The translations under genes were made by a program, and so were the position numbers. 64,000 bases of DNA from Robiginitalea sp. SC105 (GTDB taxonomy: Bacteria; Bacteroidota; Bacteroidia; Flavobacteriales; Flavobacteriaceae). The notes below the pieces were generated by a model, which made no database searches, was not told the DNA's origin, and saw only the letters and a program-made list of their open reading frames with translations. Positions within the stretch are counted from its first letter, which is position 1. Each line of letters opens with the position of its first letter. Positions 26,166 through 33,992 of the stretch are shown here, one piece after another. The stretch lies in the NCBI RefSeq assembly GCF_014243345.1, contig NZ_JACLZF010000001.1:2000541-2064540 (forward strand), read 5' to 3'.

Positions 26166-26888
26166 ATGGAAATACAGGTTTACCCCGGCAAACAGGAGGC
26201 TGCTGAAGCCCTGGCCGAACAAATGGCCGAATGGGCCCGGGAAGGCAGCATGGAACACATCGCCCTATCCGGCGGGAGCACCCCGGAGGTGCTTTTCGAC
26301 ACCCTGGCGGAAGACTACTGGTTCCGCCTGCCCTGGAAGGAATTCCAGTTTTACTGGGGGGATGAGCGCTGCGTGCCGCCCACCGATCCGCAGAGCAACT
26401 TCCGGATGACCCGGGAGCACCTTTTTGACCCGCTTCCGATCCCGGACGCACACATCCACCGCATCCGGGGTGAGGCCCAGCCCGCCGAGGAGGCTACCCG
26501 GTACGAGGCATTGCTGCGCAGCCAGTTACCCCTTGAAAACGGGTTGCCCCGTTTTGACCTGATCCTTTTGGGGATGGGGGACGACGGACACACCGCCTCG
26601 GTGTTCCCCCACCAGGCTCACCTGTGGGATTCCAAAAATCTCTGTGAAGTTGCCCAGCATCCGGAAAGCGGCCAGCTGCGGGTAACCCTGACAGGAGGGA
26701 TCATCAACAACGCCGCCCGCATCGTATTTCTGGTGACGGGTGCCGGCAAGGCAGGTCGCGTGGCAGACATCCTTGGCGGAAAAGGGGATGCTGCTTATCC
26801 GGCGGGGCGGGTGGCACCCGGGGACGGCAGGCTGATCTGGATCCTGGATGAGGCGGCTGCTTCGGGCTTACTGCCGGACATGCGGTGA
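26166..26888 (+). CDS. pgl: 6-phosphogluconolactonase (DevB type)
   Basis: 240 residues. It hydrolyses 6-phosphogluconolactone to 6-phosphogluconate. Sugar-isomerase fold with the motifs ALSGGSTPEVLF near residue 34, WGDERCVPPTDPQSN near 65 and LLGMGDDGHTASVFP near 136. Transcribed together with zwf, from which it is separated by 9 bases. The last 21 bases overlap the end of the convergent gene at 26868. Confidence 0.94.
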   Translation: MEIQVYPGKQEAAEALAEQMAEWAREGSMEHIALSGGSTPEVLFDTLAEDYWFRLPWKEFQFYWGDERCVPPTDPQSNFRMTREHLFDPLPIPDAHIHRIRGEAQPAEEATRYEALLRSQLPLENGLPRFDLILLGMGDDGHTASVFPHQAHLWDSKNLCEVAQHPESGQLRVTLTGGIINNAARIVFLVTGAGKAGRVADILGGKGDAAYPAGRVAPGDGRLIWILDEAAASGLLPDMR

Positions 26889-27233
26889 TTCGTCCTGCTC
26901 GACTCGGGTGATGAAGTATTGGGTATCCCCCAGCCAGGGAAAGGTGGCGTATCGCTCCATATAGTACAACTTCACATAGTCCCCTTCAAATTCCTGCAGG
27001 TCGCGGATTACCTCCTCATCCTTGTCCAGGACCGAGAATTCAAAGATCTGGGCCCCTGAGATGCCCTGGCTGATTTCGCCTTCGTACGTCTTGATAAGCA
27101 CCCCTTTCCGGCTGAATTTGATCAGTTCCCCGGAGCGCACCCCCTCGCTGTAGGGGACGTAGTAAATAAAGGCATAGCTGGCCGCCAATATGATTGCAAG
27201 GATCGCCAGGAATAGGAACAGCGCTTTTTTCAC
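26868..27233 (-). CDS. Conserved small membrane-anchored protein
   Basis: 121 residues. One N-terminal membrane helix or signal anchor (about 4-25), then a small beta-rich domain with YYVPYSEGVRSGELIKFSRKG and VLIKTYEGE. I recognise it as a conserved Flavobacteria protein commonly found beside rmuC; it is sometimes mislabelled as 6-phosphogluconate dehydrogenase, but no dehydrogenase motif is present. Function unknown. It is 6 bases downstream of rmuC, hence probably co-transcribed, and overlaps pgl tail-to-tail. Confidence 0.68.
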   Translation of the reverse strand: MKKALFLFLAILAIILAASYAFIYYVPYSEGVRSGELIKFSRKGVLIKTYEGEISQGISGAQIFEFSVLDKDEEVIRDLQEFEGDYVKLYYMERYATFPWLGDTQYFITRVEQDESPHVRQ

Positions 27234-27239
27234 GATCGG

Positions 27240-28604
27240 TTATTTTAAGGACCCTGACGGGTCGGTGATGGAAACTTCGGACTCTTCCTCTTTTTCGAGT
27301 GCCCTTTTGATCAATGGCTGGGGCAGCGTCTTTTTGGCTTTGGCTCCCAGTTTTTTGAGGTTTTCCACACGGGAAATCAGGTTGCCACGACCCGTGTACA
27401 GTTTTTTCATCGCTTCTTCGTAATCGGTTTTTGCCCCCTGGATCTTATTGCCCACATTGGTCATATCGGCGATAAACCCTTCGAACTTATCGTACAGGGC
27501 CCCGGCCTGCCGGGCAATTTCAATGGCATTCCGCCTTTGTTTCTCATTGCTCCACATACTGTCGATGGTCCGCAGGGTGGCCAGTAGGGTGGAAGGGGTG
27601 ACAATGACGATGTTTTTGACAAAGGCGTTGTTGTACAGGTCGTTGTCAAAATTGATGGCAATGGAAAAAGCCGTTTCTATAGGCACGAACATCAGGACAA
27701 AGTCCGGGCTCTCCATTTCGTATAAATCCTCATATTTCTTGGCCGACAGCTGTTCCACATGGCGCTTAAGGGAGGCCACATGGTCCTTCAGGTGGCGTTC
27801 GCGCTCCTCCTCTTCGGCATTCACATACCGCTCATAGTCGGTCAGGGAAACTTTGGAGTCGACGATCATCTTGTTGCCGTTGGGGAGGTGGATGATCACA
27901 TCGGGGAGGAGGCGGCTTCCGTCTTCCCGGGTGAAGCTCTGCTGTACGGAATATTCCCGGTCGCGTTCCAGGCCCGATTTTTCGAGTACGCGTTCCAGGA
28001 CGAGCTCCCCCCAGTTGCCCTGCATCTTGCTGTCCCCTTTCAGTGCCCGGGTCAGGTTTTCGGCTTCCTGCGTGATTTTGAGGTTCTGGCTCTGGAGGTT
28101 CATCAATTGCTCCCGGAGCGCCTGGTGGATCCCGTAATTTTCCTTCCTTGTCTCCTCCACTTTTTTCTCGAACATCTGGATGCGTTCCTGGAGGGGAAGC
28201 AGGATACTTTTGATATTTTGCTGGTTCTGCTCGGTAAACTTGCTGCTCTTTTCGTCCAGGATCTTGTTGGCCAGGTTCTCGAATTCCTTGGTGAACCGCT
28301 CCTGGAGTTCCTCCAGTTGCTGTTGCTGTTCTTCCTGTTTTTCCCGGAGGTTTGCGATTTCGGCGTCCTTGCGCACGATTTCCTGCCCGAGCCGCTCTTT
28401 CTCGAGCTGGAGGGATTCGTTGCGTCCCCGTACCTCCTTCAGGTCGGCGCCCAGGTGTTCGAGGTTCCGGCCCAGTTGCTGCTCCCGTTCCTTCAGCGTG
28501 CTCTGGTCCGACTGCGTCTTGAGCTTCACAATGTAGCTGCCCAGGAAATAGCCGGCCGCAAGGCCTGCTACGGCAATGATCCCAACTATCCAGAATTCGC
28601 TCAT
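27240..28604 (-). CDS. rmuC: DNA recombination protein RmuC
   Basis: 454 residues. N-terminal membrane anchor (IVGIIAVAGLAAGYFLGSYIV), a long coiled coil at about residues 25-150 rich in Glu/Gln/Leu, then the RmuC nuclease-fold domain at about 180-390 (GDSKMQGNWGELVLERVLEKSGL, DVIIHLPNGNKMIVDSKVSL). The PD-(D/E)xK-like acidic and Lys residues are present. The family limits inversions at short inverted repeats. I start at ATG 28604 because the upstream in-frame residues are not hydrophobic and precede the anchor. A TATCTTTA box stands just upstream. Confidence 0.92.
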   Translation of the reverse strand: MSEFWIVGIIAVAGLAAGYFLGSYIVKLKTQSDQSTLKEREQQLGRNLEHLGADLKEVRGRNESLQLEKERLGQEIVRKDAEIANLREKQEEQQQQLEELQERFTKEFENLANKILDEKSSKFTEQNQQNIKSILLPLQERIQMFEKKVEETRKENYGIHQALREQLMNLQSQNLKITQEAENLTRALKGDSKMQGNWGELVLERVLEKSGLERDREYSVQQSFTREDGSRLLPDVIIHLPNGNKMIVDSKVSLTDYERYVNAEEEERERHLKDHVASLKRHVEQLSAKKYEDLYEMESPDFVLMFVPIETAFSIAINFDNDLYNNAFVKNIVIVTPSTLLATLRTIDSMWSNEKQRRNAIEIARQAGALYDKFEGFIADMTNVGNKIQGAKTDYEEAMKKLYTGRGNLISRVENLKKLGAKAKKTLPQPLIKRALEKEEESEVSITDPSGSLK

Positions 28605-28666
28605 CAGTCTGTGACTTTCAGGTAAAGATAACAAGAAGCCCGAAGAAAGAAAGCGGGAATATCGGA

Positions 28667-29482
28667 TTACTTATTGATCCGGAAAACGCCGCTGTCGGGA
28701 TCAAATATCACCGTGTCTTCCGGGAACAGCTCCTCAAAGGCCCCTACCCGGATCAGCTCACAGGGCTCCCCGAAAACCGATTCCGCCTGCTGCAGGATAA
28801 GCATGCGATCGCAGAGCTGGATGGCCAGGTCTATTTCGTGGGTGGTAAAGAGGATGGTTTTCCGGGTTTCATGGGCGATGCTGCGCAACCCCTTCAGGAT
28901 ACGGACCTTGTGGTAGAGGTCCAGGTGGGTGGTGGGTTCGTCCAGCAGGATCAGCGGGGTATCCTGTGCCAGTGCCCGAGCGATCAGCACCCGCTGCAGC
29001 TGCCCGTCGCTGAGGGTATGGCAGGGTCTGTCGCGGAGCGCTTCCAGCTCCATCCGCCGGATGGCCTCCCCGGTGATCCGGGAGTCTTCGGGAGAAAGTT
29101 TCCCCAGCCAGTTGGTATAGGGGTGCCGCCCGAGGGCCACCAGTTCGGCCACCGTCAGGTTCCGGGAGGCAGGGGGTTCGGTCAGCACGATGCTCTGGAG
29201 CCTGGCCCTGCTGGCTGCCGGGATACCACTTGCTGGCTGCCCGCCGATGCGTATCCGGCCGCTTATGGCCGGTTGCAACCCCCCCAGCGTCCGCAAAAGG
29301 GTGGATTTACCCACCCCGTTCACCCCGATCACTGCCGTCAGGACCCCTTCGGGCAGGTCGAATTCCAGGGTACCGCAGAGGGATAGGGGTGGATTGGCGC
29401 CGGGATACCCGATCTGCAGCCCCTGGACTTCCAGGGCCGGCTTCTCCGGAGAATTTTCAGTATGCAGGGGCGTGGTTTTCAC
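28667..29482 (-). CDS. ABC transporter ATP-binding protein, probable cobalamin importer (BtuD-like)
   Basis: 271 residues of the FepC/BtuD class. Walker A GVNGVGKST at 53-61, a signature in the variant form LSDGQLQR near 160 and Walker B LILLDEPTTHLD near 180. It follows the permease gene after 68 bases in an operon with a binding lipoprotein. Because the operon is divergent from a riboswitch-controlled TonB receptor, the substrate is probably cobalamin; a haem or siderophore importer cannot be excluded from these motifs alone. Confidence 0.82.
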   Translation of the reverse strand: MKTTPLHTENSPEKPALEVQGLQIGYPGANPPLSLCGTLEFDLPEGVLTAVIGVNGVGKSTLLRTLGGLQPAISGRIRIGGQPASGIPAASRARLQSIVLTEPPASRNLTVAELVALGRHPYTNWLGKLSPEDSRITGEAIRRMELEALRDRPCHTLSDGQLQRVLIARALAQDTPLILLDEPTTHLDLYHKVRILKGLRSIAHETRKTILFTTHEIDLAIQLCDRMLILQQAESVFGEPCELIRVGAFEELFPEDTVIFDPDSGVFRINK

Positions 29483-29550
29483 AACGTTCTAAAATTAGGG
29501 GCTCTGGCCTGGAAATCCTAGACAAATCAAGGCGCTTGCCGGTTTTTTGC

Positions 29551-30582
29551 TCAGAACAGCATGCGGTTCCTGCGCAGCAGCAACCAGATGACCACCGGGG
29601 CGCCTACCACCGAGGTAATGGCATTGATGGGGAGTACATAGGAGGAATAGGGCATCTGGGCCACCGTATCGCAGATGAGCATCAGCAACCCCCCGTAAAG
29701 CAGCACCCCGGGCATCAGCAGACGGTGGTCCGATGTTCCCAGGAGTTGGCGGGTCAGGTGGGGTACGGCGAGCCCGACGAAGGCGATGGGCCCTGCGAAG
29801 GCCGTTATGCCGCCTGCCAGGAGGCCGGTGGCGATCAGGATCCACAAACGGAGCCGCCGGATCGGAATTCCCAGGCTGGTCGCGTAATGCTCCCCCAACA
29901 GCAGCGCGTTCAGCCCTTTCAAAAGCAGCAGGGATACACCTGTCCCGATCCCGAAGAGCAGGGCAAGGATTCCCAGCTGGCTCCATCCCAGGCTGCCGAC
30001 GCTCCCATAGGACCAGAAAATATACTGCTGCAGGCGTTCGGCCCGGGCAAAGGATGACAGTACCGTAACCACTGCGGCCGTGATACTGCCGAACATGAGT
30101 CCCACGATCAGGAGGGCCATGGCATCCTTCAGGCGAGTAGCCACCAGCAGGACGGTGAGCAGGACCAGCAGGCTTCCCAGGCTGCTCGCGAGGGCCAGGG
30201 ACCAGTCCGATACAACCCAGGCCGCAGCCGCCGGGCCCAGGAGGGAGGCCCCCATGATCAGCAGGGCGGCGCCCAGGCTGGCCCCGGAACTGATCCCGAG
30301 TACGAAGGGTCCCGCAAGGGGGTTACGGAAAAGGGTTTGCATCAACAACCCGCACAGGGCCAGCCCGCTGCCGGTGAGGATGGCTGTCAGGGCCTTGGGT
30401 AGCCGGTAGTCCCGGATGATATAGGCCCAACTGGGCTCGGTGGGTTGCCCGCCAAAAAGCCAGCTGACCGTTTCGCTAAAGGGGATATCCACGGAACCCA
30501 GGCCTAAATTGACCAGGAAGGCTACTGCCAGCAGAAGTGCCAGCAACAGGAACCTGCCGGGTTTTCGGGCCGCTGGAATCAC
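29551..30582 (-). CDS. FecCD-family ABC permease, probable cobalamin importer (BtuC-like)
   Basis: 343 residues with about ten predicted membrane helices, as in BtuC and FecD. The N-terminal SWLFGG and the LRLPKALTAILTGSGLALCGLLMQTLFRNPLAGP-type block (shown here only in part: residues about 57-80) are the FecCD signature. The coupling region GAPVVIWLLLRRNR ends the protein. Its ATG overlaps the binding-protein stop by 4 bases. Cobalamin as substrate is inferred from the adjacent riboswitch and receptor. Confidence 0.84.
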   Translation of the reverse strand: MIPAARKPGRFLLLALLLAVAFLVNLGLGSVDIPFSETVSWLFGGQPTEPSWAYIIRDYRLPKALTAILTGSGLALCGLLMQTLFRNPLAGPFVLGISSGASLGAALLIMGASLLGPAAAAWVVSDWSLALASSLGSLLVLLTVLLVATRLKDAMALLIVGLMFGSITAAVVTVLSSFARAERLQQYIFWSYGSVGSLGWSQLGILALLFGIGTGVSLLLLKGLNALLLGEHYATSLGIPIRRLRLWILIATGLLAGGITAFAGPIAFVGLAVPHLTRQLLGTSDHRLLMPGVLLYGGLLMLICDTVAQMPYSSYVLPINAITSVVGAPVVIWLLLRRNRMLF

Positions 30583-31739
30583 GGTTTCAGCGGTTTAAAA
30601 AACACGGGTTCATAATCCTGCAGGAGCCCCGGGTGCAGGTAATGGACCAGGTCTTTGAGAATCAGGTCGGGCCGGCTGGGGCCGAGTTCATAATATAACA
30701 GCCCGCGGGCGGGGCCCCGGGTGCCGGCATACCCGAAGATACGCCGCTCCCGGAACGCCCGGAATTGTTCGTAATGGGGGTTTGCGGCTGCCATTTCCGA
30801 ATACGAGGTATACTGGGAAGGGGAAACCCAGAAATCGGCCTGAACCCCCTTGTCGAGGACCGCTTCCAGGCTGAGGGAAAGGCTCCCGCCACCAGGCGTA
30901 TCGGCCCAGAGGTAACGTGCGTTGGCATCTTCGAGGAAGGCGGCTGCCCAACTGTCGCCCCCGGGCAGGTACCAGATATCCCGGTAGAGCGCCCCGCTGA
31001 GTACACTAGGTTGCGAGGTTGCAGACCGGGCCACTTCCCGCGCCTCGAGATAGGCAGCCTCCACCTCCGCAAAATAGGCCTCGGCCCGCGGGAGGTCATT
31101 GAGCAGCAACCCGAAGAATTTTACCCATTCGGCCTTTCCAAGCGGGTTTTGCTCCATCCAGTCCCCGTTGTATACGACCGGAATCCCGGCGTCGGCAATT
31201 TTCCGGTACGAACCCGGTGCATCGGATACACCGAACCCGACCACCAGTTCCGGCGCGGTTTCCATCACCATTTCGATGTTCAGTTGTTCATTTGCCCCCA
31301 GTTCAGCAATCTCCCCCCGGGCGATCCGCTGACGGACCCCGGGGGAGGAGATGTAATCGAGCCCCGGGAAACCGACCAGGGTTTCCAGGGCCCCCAGGGC
31401 TTCCAGGGAAGGGATATGGGTGGTGGAGGTCAGGACCAGTTTACTAACGGGTACCGGGATAATGGCATCAAAGGCATCGGCGGGGAGGGTGACCGAAGCC
31501 AGTTGCTCCCTGGGGACAAGGGCATATTCGAATTTGCGAGAAGCCCCCGGCCAGGGGTCGCTTATGGTGAGGTAGGTGATGCCGGAGCTGTCCGTCCTGG
31601 CTGTAAAGCCACTGGCGTACTGCAGTTCCAGATGTGACTCCCGTCCTGCCTGAGGCAGGGGGGGCTTTTGGGTCTCGGGCTTTTCCCGGCACCCCAGGGG
31701 CAATAGCATCAGGAATAGGAAACAAAGGGTACGGCCCAC
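30579..31739 (-). CDS. Periplasmic binding lipoprotein, probable cobalamin binder (BtuF-like)
   Basis: 386 residues. Signal peptide with a lipobox (LPLG, Cys17), then a class III binding-protein fold (VLTSTTHIPSLEALGALETLVGFPGLD in the first lobe, PELVVGFGVSDAPG, then GVQADFWVSPSQYTS in the second). The start is a GTG at 31739; the only downstream ATG would remove most of the signal. It is first in the BtuF-C-D-like operon, driven by a perfect minus-strand promoter at 31760-31790. The organism would use it to deliver cobalamin to the permease. Confidence 0.82.
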   Translation of the reverse strand: MGRTLCFLFLMLLPLGCREKPETQKPPLPQAGRESHLELQYASGFTARTDSSGITYLTISDPWPGASRKFEYALVPREQLASVTLPADAFDAIIPVPVSKLVLTSTTHIPSLEALGALETLVGFPGLDYISSPGVRQRIARGEIAELGANEQLNIEMVMETAPELVVGFGVSDAPGSYRKIADAGIPVVYNGDWMEQNPLGKAEWVKFFGLLLNDLPRAEAYFAEVEAAYLEAREVARSATSQPSVLSGALYRDIWYLPGGDSWAAAFLEDANARYLWADTPGGGSLSLSLEAVLDKGVQADFWVSPSQYTSYSEMAAANPHYEQFRAFRERRIFGYAGTRGPARGLLYYELGPSRPDLILKDLVHYLHPGLLQDYEPVFFKPLKP

Positions 31740-31759
31740 GGATTGCGTATTAGGATTTT

Positions 31760-31790
31760 CAAAAGTAGCCTGAAAATTTCGGGTGTCAAA
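31760..31790 (-). promoter_or_regulatory. Promoter of the BtuF-like operon
   Basis: On the minus strand TTTG (31790-31787), exactly 19 bases, TACTTTTG (31767-31760). Perfect match. The predicted transcript starts only about 17 bases before the GTG, so there is no room for a riboswitch on this side. Confidence 0.75.
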
Positions 31791-31819
31791 GTCCCGGACA
31801 AATGCGTAACTTGAGCCCG

Positions 31820-32012
31820 GATAACGGTTCCTGCAGCCCTCCGGGTCGCAGGATTAAAAGGGAATCCGGTTAAATGCCGGAGCTGTTCCCGCAACTGTAA
31901 GCTCAGTCCCCGATGGGGATGCCCGCTGCCAACTTCGTTTTACCACTGTCCTCAGGGACGGGAAGGTAGGCGGCCGGGACGCAAGCCAGGAGACCTGCCG
32001 CCATCCGTATTC
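31820..32012 (+). promoter_or_regulatory. Cobalamin riboswitch
   Basis: The core matches the family: a GGGAATCCGGT...GCCGG arm at 31861-31880, CCCGCAACTGTAAG at 31888-31901, an ACCACTGTCC element at 31942 and a B12 box AGCCAGGAGACCTGCC at 31984-31999. P1 can close between ATAACGG near 31821 and CCGTATT near 32005. It lies before the TonB receptor gene. A small AU-rich hairpin (TAAACTTT/AAAGTTTA, 32018-32040) after it, with no T run, may be part of the expression platform. Binding of cobalamin would be expected to lower receptor expression. Confidence 0.93.
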
Positions 32013-32090
32013 ATTGTTAAACTTTCGGGATAAAAGTTTAGGTAGCAGTTTTCTGTGAAAAACCTTTCCCGTGTCTTAAAACACGAAGAC

Positions 32091-33953
32091 ATGCAACATC
32101 TAATGCGGACCTGCTCCGCTGCAGCCTGTTTGGTTGCGGCCATAGGGGCGATGGGTCAAACGGACACCACGATCGTTGAAAAACTGGACGAAGTGGTCGT
32201 CTCCGACAGCCGCTTTCCCCTGCGCTGGCAGCAAAGCGGCAAAACGGTCATCCGGCTGGGCCGGGAGGAACTCGAAAACTACCGGGGGGCGAGTATGGCA
32301 GAAATACTCAACGCCCAGACGGGCTTTGAAATTTCCGGCAGCCGGGGACGGCCCGGGGAGGTACTCGGCGTTTTTGCCCGAGGCGGGCGCGGCCGGCAGG
32401 TGCTGGTGCTCATCGACGGGGTGCGCGTGACCGACCCGTCCTCCGCTTCCCAGGAATACGACCTGAGGTTCCTGCAGGCAGGGGACGTCGAATTGGTGGA
32501 AATCATCAAGGGTGCCGCCAGCACCCTGTACGGCACCAATGCGGCAACAGCAGTCATCAACATCCGTACGCGCCGGCCCCCGGACTCTCCCCTGGGCCTG
32601 CAGGTGGGCAGCGAACTGGGCACCCACCGGTCCAGACAGGACCCGGAAGGCCAGCTCGGGAACTACAGGCAATATGCCCGGCTGGGGGGCAATTCCGGGC
32701 GGTTTGGCTACCAGGCGGGGGTTTCCCATGTGCGCGCCACGGGGCTTTCGTCTTTGCGGTCCGGGGAGGAAACCGACCCGTTCGGCAACGTGTCCCTCAG
32801 CGGGCGCCTGGCTTACCGGCCGGATGACCATTCAGACCTCGAATTCAGCATTAACAGAACCAATATGCGCACCGATTACGACGATGCATTCAACGGCGCC
32901 GATGCCCCATTCCGCTACCTTTCCGAACAAACCCGGCTGGCCCTGTTTTACCGGAATGACCTCGGCAAGGGTTCCCTGGAAGCCCGGGCGGGCTATGCGG
33001 CATTCCACTCAGAGAACCGCAGCGATTTCCCCGGGGAATTCAGCGGGAGTACCTGGACGACCGATTGGGTCTACAAGCACCGGGTGAGCGAGGAGGTTTC
33101 CGTCCTGGGCGGGCTGATGGCCACCGAGGACCGGGCCGGGGATCCGGAACGGAAATCCTTCCGGTTTGTGGACCCGTATTTCAATTTGCTCTGGGCGTCG
33201 GACATGGGCTTCAACCTGAATGCGGGAGGCAGGGCCAACCTGCATTCGGAATACGGCACCCAGTGGGTGTACCAGGTCAACCCTTCCTTTTCCTTCCGCA
33301 GGGGAAGGGATACCTATAAGATCCTGGCGACCTGGGCCACCGCCTACCTGACGCCGACGCTGAGCCAGCTTTTCGGGGATTTCGGCGCCAACCCGGACCT
33401 GCAGCCGGAGACGGACCGCACCCTCGAAGCCGGCCTGGGGTGGCAACGCAGCGGGTCGTTGCGAATCAGCGCGGTCTATTTTTCACGGAAGGAAACGGAT
33501 GCCGTCATATACGACGGCGCGAACATGCAGTACCGGAACAGCCTTTCTGCGATCGACGTAAAGGGCGCGGAAGTGGAAATCACCTGGATTCCCATGGACG
33601 GCTGGCAGGTGACCGGGGGGTACACCTATACCGACAGGCAGGGGGATGCTGCCATACGGATACCTGCGCACAAGGCGCAGTTGCGGCTGGATGCCCGCTT
33701 TTCACAGTGGTGGCGCGCCTCCCTTTATTACCGGTACACGGGGACGCGGACCGACACCGACTTTTCCACCTTTACCAACCGGGAACTCGCGGCGTTTTCA
33801 CTGGTGGGGGGACGGATCGGGTACCAGCTGCTACCGGGGAAGCTCGATGCCTACCTGCGGGCGGATAACATCCTGAATACCGATTACACGGAGGTGATCG
33901 GTTACCAGGTGCCCGGCCGTACCCTGAGCATCGGCTGGTCCCTGAAGTTGTAA
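32091..33953 (+). CDS. TonB-dependent outer-membrane receptor, probable cobalamin receptor (BtuB-like)
   Basis: 620 residues. Signal peptide from the ATG at 32091 (MQHLMRTCSAAACLVAAIGAMGQ), then a TonB-box-like DEVVVSDSR, a plug domain (about 45-160; DGVRVTD near 118) and a 22-stranded-type barrel. The C-terminus ends in aromatic and hydrophobic residues (LSIGWSLKL). A longer frame begins at GTG 32055. The cobalamin riboswitch directly upstream is the main evidence for the ligand. It is transcribed divergently from the BtuF-like operon. Confidence 0.88.
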   Translation: MQHLMRTCSAAACLVAAIGAMGQTDTTIVEKLDEVVVSDSRFPLRWQQSGKTVIRLGREELENYRGASMAEILNAQTGFEISGSRGRPGEVLGVFARGGRGRQVLVLIDGVRVTDPSSASQEYDLRFLQAGDVELVEIIKGAASTLYGTNAATAVINIRTRRPPDSPLGLQVGSELGTHRSRQDPEGQLGNYRQYARLGGNSGRFGYQAGVSHVRATGLSSLRSGEETDPFGNVSLSGRLAYRPDDHSDLEFSINRTNMRTDYDDAFNGADAPFRYLSEQTRLALFYRNDLGKGSLEARAGYAAFHSENRSDFPGEFSGSTWTTDWVYKHRVSEEVSVLGGLMATEDRAGDPERKSFRFVDPYFNLLWASDMGFNLNAGGRANLHSEYGTQWVYQVNPSFSFRRGRDTYKILATWATAYLTPTLSQLFGDFGANPDLQPETDRTLEAGLGWQRSGSLRISAVYFSRKETDAVIYDGANMQYRNSLSAIDVKGAEVEITWIPMDGWQVTGGYTYTDRQGDAAIRIPAHKAQLRLDARFSQWWRASLYYRYTGTRTDTDFSTFTNRELAAFSLVGGRIGYQLLPGKLDAYLRADNILNTDYTEVIGYQVPGRTLSIGWSLKL

Positions 33954-33962
33954 AACAACAAA

Positions 33963-33992
33963 CCTCCCGGGACCTTTACGGGTGACCGGGAG
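33963..33992 (-). terminator. Hairpin between the convergent receptor and S41 peptidase genes
   Basis: CTCCCGG at 33964-33970 and CCGGGAG at 33986-33992, separated by 15 bases. On the minus strand it is followed by a T-rich stretch (GTTTGTTGTTTT), so it probably ends the S41 transcript. Confidence 0.45.

Noticed and set aside
26868..27233. Second 6-phosphogluconate dehydrogenase, as the neighbourhood and common labels might suggest
   Set aside because: Only 121 residues with a membrane anchor and no Rossmann loop or substrate motifs.
27240..28604. RmuC as part of a mobile or defence island
   Set aside because: RmuC is widespread and chromosomal; neighbours are central metabolism and transport genes with no integrase or repeats.
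30579..31739. ABC operon as a siderophore or haem importer
   Set aside because: Not excluded, but the adjacent cobalamin riboswitch and receptor make cobalamin the better explanation.
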